Below the pieces are notes generated by a model. The model was given only the letters and a program-made list of their open reading frames with translations, did no database searches and was not told where the DNA came from. A program made the translations under genes and the position numbers. Of a stretch of 64,000 nucleotides of DNA, positions 44,748 to 58,111 are shown piece after piece. This stretch comes from Pseudomonadota bacterium (GTDB lineage Bacteria; Pseudomonadota; Gammaproteobacteria; Burkholderiales; Rhodocyclaceae), in assembly GCA_018241695.1 (NCBI GenBank), contig JAFEDH010000020.1, forward strand, positions 95,875 through 159,874, written 5' to 3'. Numbering within the stretch: the stretch's first letter is position 1; every line of letters starts with the position of its first letter.

Positions 44748-46022
44748 ATGGCATTGCAGCCTATCTACCTGATCGACGGCGCCCGCACCCCGTTCCTCAA
44801 GGCCCGTGGTGGCCCCGGTCCCTTTTCCGCAGCCGATCTGGCGGTTCAGGCCGGCCGCCAGCTGCTGCTGCGCCAGCCTTTCGCACCCGGCGATCTGTCC
44901 GAAGTCATCATGGGCTGTGCCGCGCCGGCGCCGGACGAGGTGAATATCGGCCGCGTCATCGCCCTGCGCCTCGGCTGCGGAGAGAAGGTCCCCGGCTGGA
45001 CGGTGATGCGCAACTGCGCTTCGGGCATGCAGGCCATCGATTCGGCCATGGCCAATATCCAGTCCGGTCGTTCCGAACTGGTGCTGGCTGGCGGTACCGA
45101 CGCCCTTTCCCGTGCGCCCCTGCTGTTTTCCGATGCCATGGTGAAATGGCTGGTGGCCGTCAACGGCGCCCGCAACACCGGCGAAAAATTTGCCGCGATA
45201 CGCAAATTCCGCCTCGGTTACCTGGCCCCGGTGCTGGGCCTGCTCAAGGGACTCACCGATCCCATCGTCGGTCTGACCATGGGCCAGACGGCGGAGAATC
45301 TGGCCTGGCGCTTCGGCATCGATCGCGCCCGGATGGATGCCTACTCGGTACGCAGCCACCAGCGCGCCATCGCCGCGCGGGACATCATCGCGGAAGAGCT
45401 GGCTGCCCTGGTGGACACCGCGGGCAACACCTACGAGGCCGATGACGGCGTGCGTGCCGATTCCAGCGTGGAGAAACTGGCCAGGCTCAAGCCGGTGTTC
45501 GACCGCCGCTACGGCAACGTCACCGCCGGCAACAGCTCCCAGGTCACCGATGGCGCCGCTCTGGTGCTGCTGGCTTCCGAAGCCGCCGTACAGCGCCACG
45601 GCCTCAAGCCCATGGGGCGCATCCTCGACTGCGAATGGGCTGGTCTCGACCCGGCCCGGATGGGCCTGGGCCCGGTACATGCGGCGACACCCATCCTCCA
45701 GCGCCACGGCCTCACTCTCAACGATCTCGATGCCTGGGAAATCAACGAAGCCTTCGCTGCCCAGGTGCTGGGTTGCCTCGCGGCCTGGAATGACGATGCC
45801 TACTGTCGTGAACAACTCGGGCTCGATGCGCCTCTCGGCATGCTGGATCCGGAACGGCTCAATGTCCAGGGCGGTGCCATCGCCCTCGGCCATCCGGTGG
45901 GAGCCTCGGGCGCACGCATCGTGCTGCACCTGATGCGCACCCTGAAACCAGGTCGCAAGGGCATGGCCGCCATCTGCATCGGCGGCGGACTGGGTGGCGC
46001 CATGTTGCTGGAGAAACTGTGA
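44748..46022 (+). CDS. Acetyl-CoA acyltransferase (FadA/FadI-type thiolase)
   Basis: Releases acetyl-CoA in the last step of each beta-oxidation turn. 424 residues with the nucleophile Cys in VMRNCASGMQAID near 86-98, NEAFAAQVLG with the His-replacing region, and the C-terminal GGAIALGHPVGASGARI and CIGGGLGGAMLLE signatures with the second Cys. DGARTPFLKARGG starts the fold. It overlaps the downstream fadB-like gene (TGATG). Co-transcription with fadE and fadB indicates FadI/FadJ-like pairing, the subunits of one multienzyme complex. Confidence 0.93.
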   Translation: MALQPIYLIDGARTPFLKARGGPGPFSAADLAVQAGRQLLLRQPFAPGDLSEVIMGCAAPAPDEVNIGRVIALRLGCGEKVPGWTVMRNCASGMQAIDSAMANIQSGRSELVLAGGTDALSRAPLLFSDAMVKWLVAVNGARNTGEKFAAIRKFRLGYLAPVLGLLKGLTDPIVGLTMGQTAENLAWRFGIDRARMDAYSVRSHQRAIAARDIIAEELAALVDTAGNTYEADDGVRADSSVEKLARLKPVFDRRYGNVTAGNSSQVTDGAALVLLASEAAVQRHGLKPMGRILDCEWAGLDPARMGLGPVHAATPILQRHGLTLNDLDAWEINEAFAAQVLGCLAAWNDDAYCREQLGLDAPLGMLDPERLNVQGGAIALGHPVGASGARIVLHLMRTLKPGRKGMAAICIGGGLGGAMLLEKL

Positions 46023-47932
46023 TGTCGCTGAAAAACTGGTCCTTGCAGCGGGATGACGACGGGCTCGTATGGGCCATCCTCGACTGCCCCGAACAATCCA
46101 CCAATGCGCTTTCCGCCGAGGTGATGGCCGAACTGGGCACGCTGCTCGATCAACTCGACGAACATCCGCCGACCGCGCTGATCTTCCGTTCCGGCAAGGA
46201 AAGCGGCTTCATCGCCGGCGCCGACATCAAGGAATTCTCCACCCTGGATACGGCCGAGAAAGCGCAGGCGCTGGTCGCCCGCGGCTGGAATCTTTTCAAC
46301 CGCCTGGCCGCGGTGCGCTATCCGACTCTGGCGCTGATCCGCGGTCACTGCCTCGGTGGCGGGCTGGAACTCGCCCTGGCCTGTCGCTACCGCATTGCCG
46401 TAGACGAACCCGGTACCCGTCTCGGCCTGCCCGAAGCCATGCTCGGCATCTTTCCCGGCTGGGGCGGCATGCTGCGCCTGCCACGGCTGGCCGGCCCCCA
46501 GGCGGCCCTGGACATCATGCTCACCGGCAAATCGGTCGACGCCGTTCGTGCGACAAAGATGGGCATGGTCGACGAATGCGTACCGCCCCGGGTGATGATC
46601 GCGGCGGCACGGCAGCGGGTCCTCTCCGCTCAGGCGCCAGGGCGGGCCACCGGCATGAATGCCTGGACGAATCACTGGCCGCTCAAAAACATCATCGCAG
46701 CCCAGGCCCACAAACAGACCGAGATCAAGGCTCCCGCCCGTTATTACCCGGCTCACCATGCCATCATCGATCTGTGGGCCCGCCATGAGGGCAATGCCCT
46801 GGACGCCCCTGAACTGCTGGACCGGGTGGTGCTCTCGGCCACCACCCGCAACCTGGTGCGCGTATTCCATTTGCAGGAGCGCCTCAAATCCTTCGGCAAG
46901 GACAGCGATCACCCGTTGCGCCGGGTTCATGTGGTCGGTGCGGGCGTCATGGGTGCCGACATCGCGGCGTGGTGTGCTCTGCGCGGATTGACGGTGACGC
47001 TGCAGGATCAGGACATGAGCCGTCTCTCGGCCGCCTTCAAACGTCTTGCACCCTTCTTCGCCAGACGATTGCGCAAACCCCTGCAGCGGCGCGACGTGCT
47101 CGACCGCCTGATCCCTGATGTGAAAGGCGAGGGAGCCGCCACCGCCGACGTGGTGATCGAGGCCATTTTCGAGAATCTCGACGCCAAGCGCAGCCTGCTG
47201 CGAAACCTGGAGGCACGCATAAAACCCGAAGCCGTGCTGGCCACCAACACCTCCAGCCTGCGCCTTGAGGATCTGCGGGTGGGGCTGCAACGGCCGGAAC
47301 GTCTGGTGGGCATCCATTTCTTCAATCCGGTGCCGGCCATGCCCTTGGTGGAAGTGGTGGAAACGCCGGGCGCCGATCCGGCCATGCTGCGTCGCGCCTA
47401 CGCCTTCGTGCGCGCCATCGACAAACTGCCCCTGCCGGTAAAAAGTGCTCCGGGCTTTCTGGTCAATGCCGTGCTCGCACCCTACATGCTGGAAGCCATG
47501 CGCTGCGTGGATGAAGGCATCGCACCCGAAACCATCGATCAGAGCATGCGTGACTATGGCATGCCCCTGGGGCCCATCGAACTGGCCGATACCGTCGGGC
47601 TGGACATCGCCATGGCGGCGGGCAAGCAACTGGCCGGTGCCGGCACCGCGCCCGATTGTCTAGTGAAGCATGTCGAAAAAGGTGAGCTGGGACGCAAGAG
47701 CGGCCGCGGCTTTTATGCCTACCAGAACGGCAAACCGGTACACAATGCCGCCCCTGCCGTACCTTCAGGTCTGAGTCAGCGCTTGCTCAGGCCGATGGTG
47801 GAACAGACACGGGCCATCGTCGCCGCCGGTATCGTTGCCGACGCCGACCTTGCCGACGCCGGTATCATCTTCGGAGCGGGTTTTGCGCCCTTCCGCGGCG
47901 GCCCGCTCACCGATGCGGATGCCTGGTCATGA
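46022..47932 (+). CDS. Enoyl-CoA hydratase / 3-hydroxyacyl-CoA dehydrogenase (FadB/FadJ type)
   Basis: Catalyses hydration and second oxidation of beta-oxidation. 636 residues, shorter than E. coli FadJ (714). N-terminal crotonase domain about 1-190 (SGFIAGADIKEF oxyanion motif, GHCLGGGLELALACRY, GLPEAMLGIFPGWGG with both Glu). NAD domain from about 300 (VHVVGAGVMGADIAAWCALRG), the HAD signature HFFNPVPAMPLVEVV near 440, and two C-terminal helical units. Its ATG shares one base with the thiolase stop codon. Symbol left open between fadB and fadJ. Confidence 0.92.
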   Translation: MSLKNWSLQRDDDGLVWAILDCPEQSTNALSAEVMAELGTLLDQLDEHPPTALIFRSGKESGFIAGADIKEFSTLDTAEKAQALVARGWNLFNRLAAVRYPTLALIRGHCLGGGLELALACRYRIAVDEPGTRLGLPEAMLGIFPGWGGMLRLPRLAGPQAALDIMLTGKSVDAVRATKMGMVDECVPPRVMIAAARQRVLSAQAPGRATGMNAWTNHWPLKNIIAAQAHKQTEIKAPARYYPAHHAIIDLWARHEGNALDAPELLDRVVLSATTRNLVRVFHLQERLKSFGKDSDHPLRRVHVVGAGVMGADIAAWCALRGLTVTLQDQDMSRLSAAFKRLAPFFARRLRKPLQRRDVLDRLIPDVKGEGAATADVVIEAIFENLDAKRSLLRNLEARIKPEAVLATNTSSLRLEDLRVGLQRPERLVGIHFFNPVPAMPLVEVVETPGADPAMLRRAYAFVRAIDKLPLPVKSAPGFLVNAVLAPYMLEAMRCVDEGIAPETIDQSMRDYGMPLGPIELADTVGLDIAMAAGKQLAGAGTAPDCLVKHVEKGELGRKSGRGFYAYQNGKPVHNAAPAVPSGLSQRLLRPMVEQTRAIVAAGIVADADLADAGIIFGAGFAPFRGGPLTDADAWS

Positions 47933-48017
47933 AACAATCAAAAATGAATCCCGGCACCTTTCTCCGGAAAGTGCCCGTATTTCTGCCACACACAATCATC
48001 CACAAGGAGGTGCAATC

Positions 48018-49409
48018 ATGATGACCCGTACATTCGCCCGGAAATTGATCCCAGGCGCCATTCTGGGTGCGTTTTCCACACTCGCGGGCGCGTCCGCTTT
48101 CCAGTTGCTGGAGCAGAATGCCAGCAGTCTGGGTAACGCCTATGCCGGTTCGGCGGCTATCGCCGAAAATGCCAGCACGGTATTTTTCAATCCTGCCGGC
48201 ATGGCCCTCTTGCCTGCGGGCAAGCAGGTCAGCCTGTCCCTGGACATGGTCAACCCTTCGGCCCGGTTCTCCAACAACGGCAGCATCCCGCCACGCTTCA
48301 ACACCAACACGGGCGGTGATGGTGGCGATGCCGGAGGCTGGGCCGCCGTACCTTCGGGCTACTTCACCATGTCTCTCAGCCCGCAATGGACCTTCGGTCT
48401 TGGCATCGGCGCGCCCTTCGGTCTCAAGACGGAGTACGACAACAACTGGCGCGGCCGTTTTCTCGCGACCAAATCGGATGTGAAGACCATCAACATCAGC
48501 CCCGCCCTGGCCTACAAGGTCAATGACCAGGTTTCCCTGGGCCTGGGCCTGAACTATCAGAAACTCGATGCCGAACTGGGGAGCGCCGCCAACATCTCCG
48601 CCCTGCTCTGCGCCAATCCGTTGCTGGCCGGCCTGTGCGGAGCCGGACTGCTCAACAACCTGGAAGCCCAGGTCAATACCAAGGGAAGCGACTGGGCCTG
48701 GGGCTATAACCTCGGCGCCATCTTCCAGATCAATGACAAAACCCGGCTCGGGATCAGCTATCGCTCCTCCACCAAATATCACGTGACAGGCAACGTGAAC
48801 ACCTCGCTTCCCACGGTCATGGCAGGCGGCCCCATCAGCGCTCCGCTGGCGGCGGGGCTCAACGCCCAGATCGCTGCCGGTCTTGCCAACGGTCCGATCA
48901 AGCTCGATATCGAACTGCCCGAGACCTGGACCATCAGCGGCATGTATCAGCTGGATGACCGCTGGACCCTGCTCGGCGATATTGCCTGGACGGGCTGGTC
49001 GAAGATCCAGTCACTGGATATTTACCGCTCCAACACCGGCGCCCTGCTCAGCACCACCCCGGAAAACTGGCGTGACACCACCCGCATCTCCCTCGGCGCC
49101 AATTACAGGTGGAGCGACACCACCAAGCTGCGCTTCGGTGTGGCCGCGGATCAGTCGCCGGTGGGTAACGACGATTACCGTACGCCGCGTCTGCCGGACA
49201 ACAACCGTACCTGGCTGTCCCTGGGCGCACAGTTCAAGCTCGATGGCGGTGGTGTGGTGGATGTGGGCTACTCGCATCTGTTCGTACCCAATTCGACCAT
49301 CCGGGATAACGGCCACTCGCTCACCAATCAGGCAGCGCGCGGGCTGCTCTCGGGGCAATATAGCAACTCGGTGGACATCCTCGGTCTGCAATACACCTTC
49401 TCGTTCTAA
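48018..49409 (+). CDS. fadL: Long-chain fatty acid outer-membrane porin FadL (OmpP1 family)
   Basis: Passes fatty acids and other hydrophobic compounds across the outer membrane. 463 residues; signal peptide cleaved before the hallmark mature N-terminus FQLLEQNASSLGNAYAGSAA, followed by ENASTVFFNPAGMA and a 14-strand barrel ending in the aromatic QYTFSF. The hatch-type N-terminus distinguishes it from other barrels. AAGGAGG precedes the first of two ATGs. In the same block as fadE, thiolase, fadB/J and fadD; FadL relatives also admit steroids and aromatic hydrocarbons. Confidence 0.95.
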   Translation: MMTRTFARKLIPGAILGAFSTLAGASAFQLLEQNASSLGNAYAGSAAIAENASTVFFNPAGMALLPAGKQVSLSLDMVNPSARFSNNGSIPPRFNTNTGGDGGDAGGWAAVPSGYFTMSLSPQWTFGLGIGAPFGLKTEYDNNWRGRFLATKSDVKTINISPALAYKVNDQVSLGLGLNYQKLDAELGSAANISALLCANPLLAGLCGAGLLNNLEAQVNTKGSDWAWGYNLGAIFQINDKTRLGISYRSSTKYHVTGNVNTSLPTVMAGGPISAPLAAGLNAQIAAGLANGPIKLDIELPETWTISGMYQLDDRWTLLGDIAWTGWSKIQSLDIYRSNTGALLSTTPENWRDTTRISLGANYRWSDTTKLRFGVAADQSPVGNDDYRTPRLPDNNRTWLSLGAQFKLDGGGVVDVGYSHLFVPNSTIRDNGHSLTNQAARGLLSGQYSNSVDILGLQYTFSF

Positions 49410-49414
49410 TGCGT

Positions 49415-49444
49415 GCTTCTGGCCGGCGATCGCCGGCCAGAAGC
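49415..49444 (+). terminator. 30-nt perfect palindrome after fadL
   Basis: GCTTCTGGCCGGCGA and its exact reverse complement are adjacent. It begins 6 nt past the fadL stop. There is no T tract, so it may stabilise the upstream mRNA or attenuate transcription rather than terminate fully. Confidence 0.5.
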
Positions 49445-49503
49445 CAGAGCGCCGAATACATGACGGCCGCTGACGGAGTCGTCATACCCGCAGGAGGATT
49501 GAT

Positions 49504-50076
49504 ATGCACCATCGCCTGTATCTGCCAGCACTGATCCTTGCCACACTGCTATCGGCAGTTCCTCTGCATGCTGCTGAGGTTGCCGGAGTCCGGGTGGATG
49601 ACCACATTCAGGTCAACGGTACCCATCTGCAACTCAATGGTGCCGGATTGCGCACCAAGTTTTTTTTCAAGGTTTATGTGGCGGCGCTCTACGTCGTCAA
49701 CCGCAGCAACAGCAGCACCCAGTTGCTCGACTCCCGCGAGCCTTCCCGCATGGTGCTGAAAATGCTGAGGAGTGTGGATGCGGATACCCTTTTCCAATCT
49801 CTGCACGAGGGTCTGCAGGCCAATCTTTCCGCCAGCGAACTGTCCGCGATTCAAACGCAGACCGAACAGCTTGGCGCACTCATGAAGCAAATAGGCAGCA
49901 CCAGGATTGGCGATACCCTGTCCATCGATCTCGCGCCGGAAAGCGTCACGGTGGGCTACAACGGTGAGTCCCGGGGTACGATCCGGGGAGGGCAGTTGTC
50001 GCGCGCACTGCTCGGCATATGGCTGGGAGAGCATCCGGCAGAGGCTTCCCTGAAAAAGGCCCTGCTGGGCAGCTGA
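49504..50076 (+). CDS. Exported chalcone-isomerase-like protein
   Basis: A 190-residue protein with a Sec signal peptide (cleavage after LHA near 23) and a chalcone isomerase-like fold (PF16036-type): [64 protein letters not shown] and a C-terminal FxxIWLGxxPxxxxLKxxLLG motif ([21 protein letters not shown]). Bacterial members are periplasmic and non-enzymatic as far as known; plant relatives bind fatty acids (FAP). Position between fadL and fadD supports a fatty-acid-binding role in the periplasm (inference). GAGGA ribosome site. Confidence 0.83.
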   Translation: MHHRLYLPALILATLLSAVPLHAAEVAGVRVDDHIQVNGTHLQLNGAGLRTKFFFKVYVAALYVVNRSNSSTQLLDSREPSRMVLKMLRSVDADTLFQSLHEGLQANLSASELSAIQTQTEQLGALMKQIGSTRIGDTLSIDLAPESVTVGYNGESRGTIRGGQLSRALLGIWLGEHPAEASLKKALLGS

Positions 50077-50110
50077 TGCGCCAACAATCCGGGGAAGGAG
50101 GGCAAGGCAA

Positions 50111-51790
50111 ATGGAAAAAATCTGGCTGAAATCCTATCCGCAGGGCGTGCCGGCCGAAATCGATCCGGAACGCTATCCCTCGCTCAATCACCTGCTCGAC
50201 GAGGTGATGACGCGCTATGCCGGGCGTACGGCCTATACCAGCATGGGGCAATCCATGACCTATGCCGGGCTGGATCAGCAGACACGGGCCTTTGCCGCCT
50301 ACCTGCAAAGCCTGGGCCTGGGTGCCGGCAGCCGGGTCGCCCTGATGATGCCCAATCTGCTGCAATATCCGGTTGCGCTTTTCGGTACGCTGCGGGCGGG
50401 CTATGTCGTGGTGAACTGCAATCCCCTGTATACCGCACGTGAACTGGAGCATCAGCTACAGGACTCAGGCGCCGAAGTGGTAATCGTTCTGGCGCAATTC
50501 GCCCATACGGTACAGGAAGCCCTGACCCAGTCCCAATCCCAGGTCCGGCATGTGATCGTCACCTCGGTCGGGGAAATGCTCCCTCCGCTCAAGGGCTGGA
50601 TCGTAAATCTGGTGCTGCAGCATGTGAAAAAGGCCATCCCCCCCTGGTCCCTGCCTGGCGCCATCGACATGCGCACCGCCCTGGCACGTGGCCGCGACAA
50701 ACCCTTCACACCGGCCCGCTGCCGGCCCGATGACATCGCCTTTCTGCAATACACAGGCGGCACCACGGGGGTGGCCAAGGGCGCCATGCTCACCCACCGC
50801 AACATTGTCGCCAACATGCTTCAGGCCGAAACCTGGGTGGCGCCGGTGCTGGGAGACAGCCATGAGCTGGTGGTTACGGCCCTGCCGCTGTATCACATCT
50901 TTGCCCTGACGGCGAACTGCCTGGTCTTTCTTATGAAGGGCGCACAGAATCTGCTGATCGCCAATCCACGGGACATTCCGGGGTTCGTCAAGGAACTGGG
51001 GAAATACCGTTTCACCGCATTTACCGGAGTCAATACGCTTTTCAATGCCCTGCTGCAAAACCCGGATTTCCGCAAGCTGGATTTTTCCGCATTGCGCGTC
51101 ACGCTGGGCGGTGGCATGGCGGTCCAGGCGCGAGTGGCAGAAGAATGGCAGAAAGTGACCGGCCAGCCGCTGGCGCAAGCCTACGGCCTCACGGAAACCT
51201 CCCCGGCCGTGACCATCAATCCGCTTGATCTTTCCGGATTCAACAACTCCATCGGCCTGCCCATTGCCTCCACCGAGCTTTCGATACGCGATGATGACGG
51301 TCAGGAGGTCAGCCAGGGGCAGGTCGGTGAGATCTGCGTACGTGGCCCCCAGGTCACACCGGGCTACTGGAACCGACCCGACGAAACGGCCAAGGTTTTT
51401 CACTCCGATGGTTTTCTGCGCACCGGTGACATGGGCTATGTGGATGCTCGCGGCTTTGTCTATCTGGTGGACCGCAAGAAGGACATGATCCTGGTATCGG
51501 GCTTCAACGTTTATCCCAACGAAGTCGAAGCCGCCGTCATGGAACACCCAGGTGTGCTGGAAGTGGCCGCGATCGGGGTACCCAGCGAACACTCGGGAGA
51601 AGCGGTGAAAATTTTTGTCGTGCGCAAGGACCCCAAGCTCACGGCCGAAGATCTGATCGCACACTGCCGCCGCCTGCTGACGGCCTACAAGGTACCGCAT
51701 CAGGTGGAGTTCCGTGATCAACTACCGAAGACCAATGTAGGGAAGATCCTGCGTCGCGCCTTGAAGGAAGAAGCACCCAAAGCCGAGTAG
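50111..51790 (+). CDS. fadD: Long-chain-fatty-acid--CoA ligase
   Basis: Activates fatty acids on entry to the cell. 559 residues with the AMP-binding signature [21 protein letters not shown] at about 212-232, [10 protein letters not shown] near 358, and [40 protein letters not shown] near 432-472 with the FadD-specific linker; the catalytic Lys lies in [15 protein letters not shown] at the C-terminus. The start [17 protein letters not shown] is typical of FadD. GGGAAGGAGGGCAAGGCAA precedes the ATG. Last gene of the plus-strand beta-oxidation block. Confidence 0.95.
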   Translation: MEKIWLKSYPQGVPAEIDPERYPSLNHLLDEVMTRYAGRTAYTSMGQSMTYAGLDQQTRAFAAYLQSLGLGAGSRVALMMPNLLQYPVALFGTLRAGYVVVNCNPLYTARELEHQLQDSGAEVVIVLAQFAHTVQEALTQSQSQVRHVIVTSVGEMLPPLKGWIVNLVLQHVKKAIPPWSLPGAIDMRTALARGRDKPFTPARCRPDDIAFLQYTGGTTGVAKGAMLTHRNIVANMLQAETWVAPVLGDSHELVVTALPLYHIFALTANCLVFLMKGAQNLLIANPRDIPGFVKELGKYRFTAFTGVNTLFNALLQNPDFRKLDFSALRVTLGGGMAVQARVAEEWQKVTGQPLAQAYGLTETSPAVTINPLDLSGFNNSIGLPIASTELSIRDDDGQEVSQGQVGEICVRGPQVTPGYWNRPDETAKVFHSDGFLRTGDMGYVDARGFVYLVDRKKDMILVSGFNVYPNEVEAAVMEHPGVLEVAAIGVPSEHSGEAVKIFVVRKDPKLTAEDLIAHCRRLLTAYKVPHQVEFRDQLPKTNVGKILRRALKEEAPKAE

Positions 51791-51814
51791 TTCCTGCCCC
51801 GCTTTCCCCGACGG

Positions 51815-52150
51815 TTATCCGCCCTGCTCCCCCCGTGCGGCCCACAGCGCGCGGGCCAGCAATTTCCAGACGGGACCGCCATGAACCTCGATGCCTTCGC
51901 CGGCGGCCTCCTCCATCACCTTCATCATCAACTGGGCGAGAGCGAACAATTCCAGCTTGGCCATTCCCTCCGGGCTGCCCGGCGCACAATCGAGCTTGAT
52001 GGTCTGGTCGCTGTTGCAGGACAGCGCCTGGCGTGCAAGCTTGCGAACCTGCGCCTCGTCATTCCAGTCGATGCCGAGTATCACTGCCTTGCGCACAATT
52101 TCTGTTTCCAGATTGGCGGCTTCATTGCTGTAGTTTTCGAAGGCGGGCAT
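51815..52150 (-). CDS. Conserved hypothetical protein downstream of uvrA
   Basis: A 111-residue soluble protein, mostly helical, with no family I recognise. Visible features: MPAFENYSNEAANLETEIVRKAVILGIDWNDEAQVRKLARQAL at the start, a single Cys near 44 and Cys near 55, and a C-terminal PVWKLLARALWAAR helix. No signal peptide. The AAGGAAGG site overlaps the uvrA stop and the ATG starts 3 nt after it, so it is translated from the same message. A role linked to DNA repair would be guesswork. Confidence 0.7.
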   Translation of the reverse strand: MPAFENYSNEAANLETEIVRKAVILGIDWNDEAQVRKLARQALSCNSDQTIKLDCAPGSPEGMAKLELFALAQLMMKVMEEAAGEGIEVHGGPVWKLLARALWAARGEQGG

Positions 52151-52152
52151 GG

Positions 52153-55011
<2,859 letters not shown>

Positions 55012-55083
55012 AGACGTGCGAAAACCGGTGTATTGGGGCAACCTGCTAATATACGCGATCCCCAATCCCGCTCCATACAGGCC

Positions 55084-56436
55084 ATGCGTTCTCCGGTCTC
55101 CGATGGCATGACCCGCACCGAAAAGAGTGCTGGCATCGCTCTCGCCCTGATCTTTGCCCTGCGCATGCTCGGGCTGTTTCTGATCCTCCCGGTATTCCGG
55201 GTACACGCCAACGAGATCCCCGGTGGTGACAACCTGACCCTGGTCGGCATCGTGCTGGGGGCTTACGGACTCACCCAGTCCATTTTCCAGATTCCGTTCG
55301 GCATCGCATCCGATCGCTTCGGGCGCAAACCGGTGATCGTCGCCGGGCTGCTGCTCTTCGCACTCGGTAGCGCGGTGGCGGCCCTCGGCCCCACCATCTG
55401 GTGGACCATTGCCGGCCGTGTCATTCAGGGGGCGGGCGCCATCTCCGCCGCCGTCACCGCAATGGCGGCCGATCTCACACGGGAACAGCACCGTACCAAG
55501 GTGATGGCGATGATCGGTTCTTCCATTGGTGTGGTCTTCGCACTTTCACTCGTCACCGCCCCGGTGCTTTATGAATGGGTGGGGATGGCCGGTCTGTTCT
55601 GGCTAACAGCGTTCCTGTCCATTGGCGCTATTTTTGTCGTGCGCAACATGGTGCCAGAACCGCCACCGCCCCAGCCGGGGCCCAAGGTACGGTTCACCGA
55701 AGTGTTGTCCAACGCCCAGTTGCTGCGTCTCAATTTTGGCATTTTCACGCTCCACGCCACGCAGATGGCCATGTTTGTGGTGGTGCCCGCGCTGCTGGTG
55801 ACTGCCGGCCATCTGCCGGTGGAAAAGCACTGGCAGGTCTATCTGCCGGCGGTGCTGCTGTCCTTCATCACCATGATTCCGGCCATCATCGCCGCAGAGC
55901 GGTACGGAAAATCCAAGCCGATCCTGATCGGTACGGTCATGCTGCTGCTGATTACCCAGGGACTCTTCTGGCATGGCCGCGATGGCCTGTGGGGTTTGTC
56001 GCTGGCACTTTATGTTTTTTTCGTCGCATTCAATATCCTCGAAGCCAGCCTGCCTTCACTGATCTCCCGCATCGCGCCTTCCCGAGCCAAAGGTGCGGCA
56101 CTTGGCGTTTACAACACCACGCAAGCCCTGGGCCTTTTTGCCGGTGGTGCCTGTGGTGGCTATCTGGCCAAAAATTTTGGTGCCGAATCGGTGTTCGAGG
56201 CCTGCGCGGCACTGGCGGCCATCTGGCTCGGGCTTGCCTTTTCCATGAAGTCGCCCCCACGGATTGCGCAACGCGCCGTGAACCTGAACACAGCCGCCGA
56301 CATGGACCGGATCAAGGCCCTGCCCGGTGTTCTGGATGCCAGCCTGGATGCGGACAGGCATATCGCTCACTTGCGGGTAAACTTGGATCTTTGGGATGAA
56401 CGGCGCGCGCGCCAGATCATGGGAGGAAAAATTTAG
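55084..56436 (+). CDS. MFS transporter with C-terminal ferredoxin-like domain (YajR type)
   Basis: A 450-residue major facilitator. Twelve transmembrane segments; the loop 2-3 signature [16 protein letters not shown] is at about 66-81 and [21 protein letters not shown] follows. The last 65 residues (about 385-450), including [40 protein letters not shown], resemble the YAM domain of E. coli YajR, which has the same length. Substrate unknown. It is divergent from uvrA (72-bp gap) and followed directly by ssb, a common betaproteobacterial order. ATG at 55084; a second ATG eight codons later (MTRTEKS) is an alternative. Confidence 0.88.
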   Translation: MRSPVSDGMTRTEKSAGIALALIFALRMLGLFLILPVFRVHANEIPGGDNLTLVGIVLGAYGLTQSIFQIPFGIASDRFGRKPVIVAGLLLFALGSAVAALGPTIWWTIAGRVIQGAGAISAAVTAMAADLTREQHRTKVMAMIGSSIGVVFALSLVTAPVLYEWVGMAGLFWLTAFLSIGAIFVVRNMVPEPPPPQPGPKVRFTEVLSNAQLLRLNFGIFTLHATQMAMFVVVPALLVTAGHLPVEKHWQVYLPAVLLSFITMIPAIIAAERYGKSKPILIGTVMLLLITQGLFWHGRDGLWGLSLALYVFFVAFNILEASLPSLISRIAPSRAKGAALGVYNTTQALGLFAGGACGGYLAKNFGAESVFEACAALAAIWLGLAFSMKSPPRIAQRAVNLNTAADMDRIKALPGVLDASLDADRHIAHLRVNLDLWDERRARQIMGGKI

Positions 56437-56928
56437 ATGGCATCCATCAACAAGGTGATACTCGTCGGCAATCTGGGCGCGGACCCGGAGACGCGCCACA
56501 CCCCGAACGGGGATCAGGTCACGAATATTCGCCTGGCCACCACCGATAGCTGGAAGGACAAAGCCACTGGCGACAAGCGTGAAGCCACCGAATGGCACCG
56601 CGTCGTGTTTTTCGGCAAGCTGGCCGAGATCGCCGGGCAGTATCTGAAAAAAGGATCGCAGGTCTATATCGAGGGCCGCATCAAGACCCGCAAATGGCAG
56701 GGGCAGGATGGGCAGGACCGCTACACCACCGAAATCAGTGCGGACCAGATGCAGATGCTGGGCCGCCGCGAAGGCAGCGGCAGCCCCGATTATGAATCCC
56801 GCGGCACCGCACCTTCCCGTAGTGGTGGTAGCGGCAACAGTGGAGGTGGCAGCCGGTCAGCACCGCCGCCTGCATCGGATGGTGGTGCCAGTGGCTTTGG
56901 AGATTTCGACGACGACGTTCCGTTCTGA
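56437..56928 (+). CDS. ssb: Single-stranded DNA-binding protein
   Basis: Binds and protects single-stranded DNA in replication and repair. 163 residues: OB fold at about 1-110 ([76 protein letters not shown]), a Gly/Ser/Pro-rich linker and the acidic tail DFDDDVPF that contacts partner proteins. AGGAGGAAAAATT precedes the ATG inside the end of the transporter gene; the ATG abuts that stop codon. Confidence 0.98.
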   Translation: MASINKVILVGNLGADPETRHTPNGDQVTNIRLATTDSWKDKATGDKREATEWHRVVFFGKLAEIAGQYLKKGSQVYIEGRIKTRKWQGQDGQDRYTTEISADQMQMLGRREGSGSPDYESRGTAPSRSGGSGNSGGGSRSAPPPASDGGASGFGDFDDDVPF

Positions 56929-56956
56929 ACCGGATGCTTCGTTTGGCAGCGCCCAG

Positions 56957-56981
56957 GGCCTGGAAATCTCCAGGCCTTTTT
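56957..56981 (+). terminator. Rho-independent terminator of ssb
   Basis: GGCCTGGA-AATC-TCCAGGCC followed by TTTTT, 28 nt past the ssb stop. On the other strand the same stem lies beyond the modC stop without a T tract. Confidence 0.9.
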
Positions 56982-57040
56982 GTTGTGCCTCGGGCGTACC
57001 CTTTCAGTACGGAATCAAGCATCCCCCAGTTCCGTCCCGC

Positions 57041-58111
57041 TCATAACACGGCAACCGATTTGACTTGAGCCCATACCCGCCGGCCAGGCGCCAGATCCAG
57101 ATGATCCCAGGAACGTCGGGTGATGCTGGCGAGCAGGGGCGTACCGTCCACATCGAGACGCACCCGTAACTGGGCGGGATGGTGTGCGGGCGACGCTTCC
57201 ACCACGACAGCCTGCAACCGGTTGAGGATGCTGCTGTCGGTATGGGGTGTCAGGACAAGGCTCACATCACGGGCAAGGATACGGACACGGACAAGTTGTC
57301 CCATCACGCTTTCACGCCGCGCCACCCAGAGCGTGCCACCGGAGAAGTCGAGCCGTGACAGGTGATAGGTGTCGTCATGAGCGCCGATACGGGCCTCCAG
57401 AACCATTCCCGCATCCTCGTCACCAGCACCCGGATCGTGCCTTGCAAGGAGGGTACCGGGCACCCCGGCGTCAAGGGTCCGCCCCCCCTCCATCAGAATC
57501 AGATGATCGGCCAGTCGCAAAACCTCGTCGAGCGCATGGCTGACATACACCATCGGGATGGTCAACTCTTTGCCGAGCCGCTCCAGATAGGGCAGGATTT
57601 CCGCCTTGCTGCGGGTATCCAGCGCGGCCAGCGGCTCGTCCATGAGCAAGAGGCGGGGGCTGCTCAAAACCGCCCGCGCCATGGCGACCCTTTGTCGCTC
57701 GCCACCCGACAGCCCGGCGGGCATGCGGGCGAGAAGCGGTCCGACGCCGAACAGTTCCACGACCTGATCCCAGAACACGCGTCGGTGCGGGATTGGAACA
57801 CGTGCCATGCCATATTCGAGATTGCCCCGCACCGGAAGATGTGGAAACAGATTGGCATCCTGAAACACATACCCGATCTCGCGCCGGTGAGCCGGCAGGA
57901 AATGATGGCGCGCACTATCCTGCCAGCACCTGTCACCCAGGTCGATGCGGCCCCGCGCTGCCGGCTCGAGACCGGCAAGGCAACGCAACACAGTGGATTT
58001 TCCTGCCCCTGACGGACCATGCAGGGCACAAACACCCCGTTGCGGTGCTTCCAGTTCGACCGCCAGCCTGAAGCCGGGCCGGGCGAGATCCAGGCGGGCG
58101 CGCAGGCTCAC
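57041..58111 (-). CDS. modC: Molybdate ABC transporter ATP-binding protein
   Basis: ATPase of the molybdate importer. 356 residues: Walker [19 protein letters not shown] at about 28-45, ABC signature [32 protein letters not shown] near 130-160 with Walker B, and a C-terminal molybdate-binding MOP/TOBE domain (about 290-356: [40 protein letters not shown]). The ATG overlaps the modB stop by 4 nt. Convergent with ssb. Confidence 0.95.
   Translation of the reverse strand: MSLRARLDLARPGFRLAVELEAPQRGVCALHGPSGAGKSTVLRCLAGLEPAARGRIDLGDRCWQDSARHHFLPAHRREIGYVFQDANLFPHLPVRGNLEYGMARVPIPHRRVFWDQVVELFGVGPLLARMPAGLSGGERQRVAMARAVLSSPRLLLMDEPLAALDTRSKAEILPYLERLGKELTIPMVYVSHALDEVLRLADHLILMEGGRTLDAGVPGTLLARHDPGAGDEDAGMVLEARIGAHDDTYHLSRLDFSGGTLWVARRESVMGQLVRVRILARDVSLVLTPHTDSSILNRLQAVVVEASPAHHPAQLRVRLDVDGTPLLASITRRSWDHLDLAPGRRVWAQVKSVAVL

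Noticed and set aside
42446..44749. A 767-codon ORF antisense to fadE
   Set aside because: Shadow of a GC-rich gene; fadE is unambiguous and the antisense product matches no family.
55012..55491. 160 extra N-terminal codons of uvrA
   Set aside because: UvrA homology starts exactly at the ATG at 55011; the extension overlaps the divergent transporter gene and has no family match.
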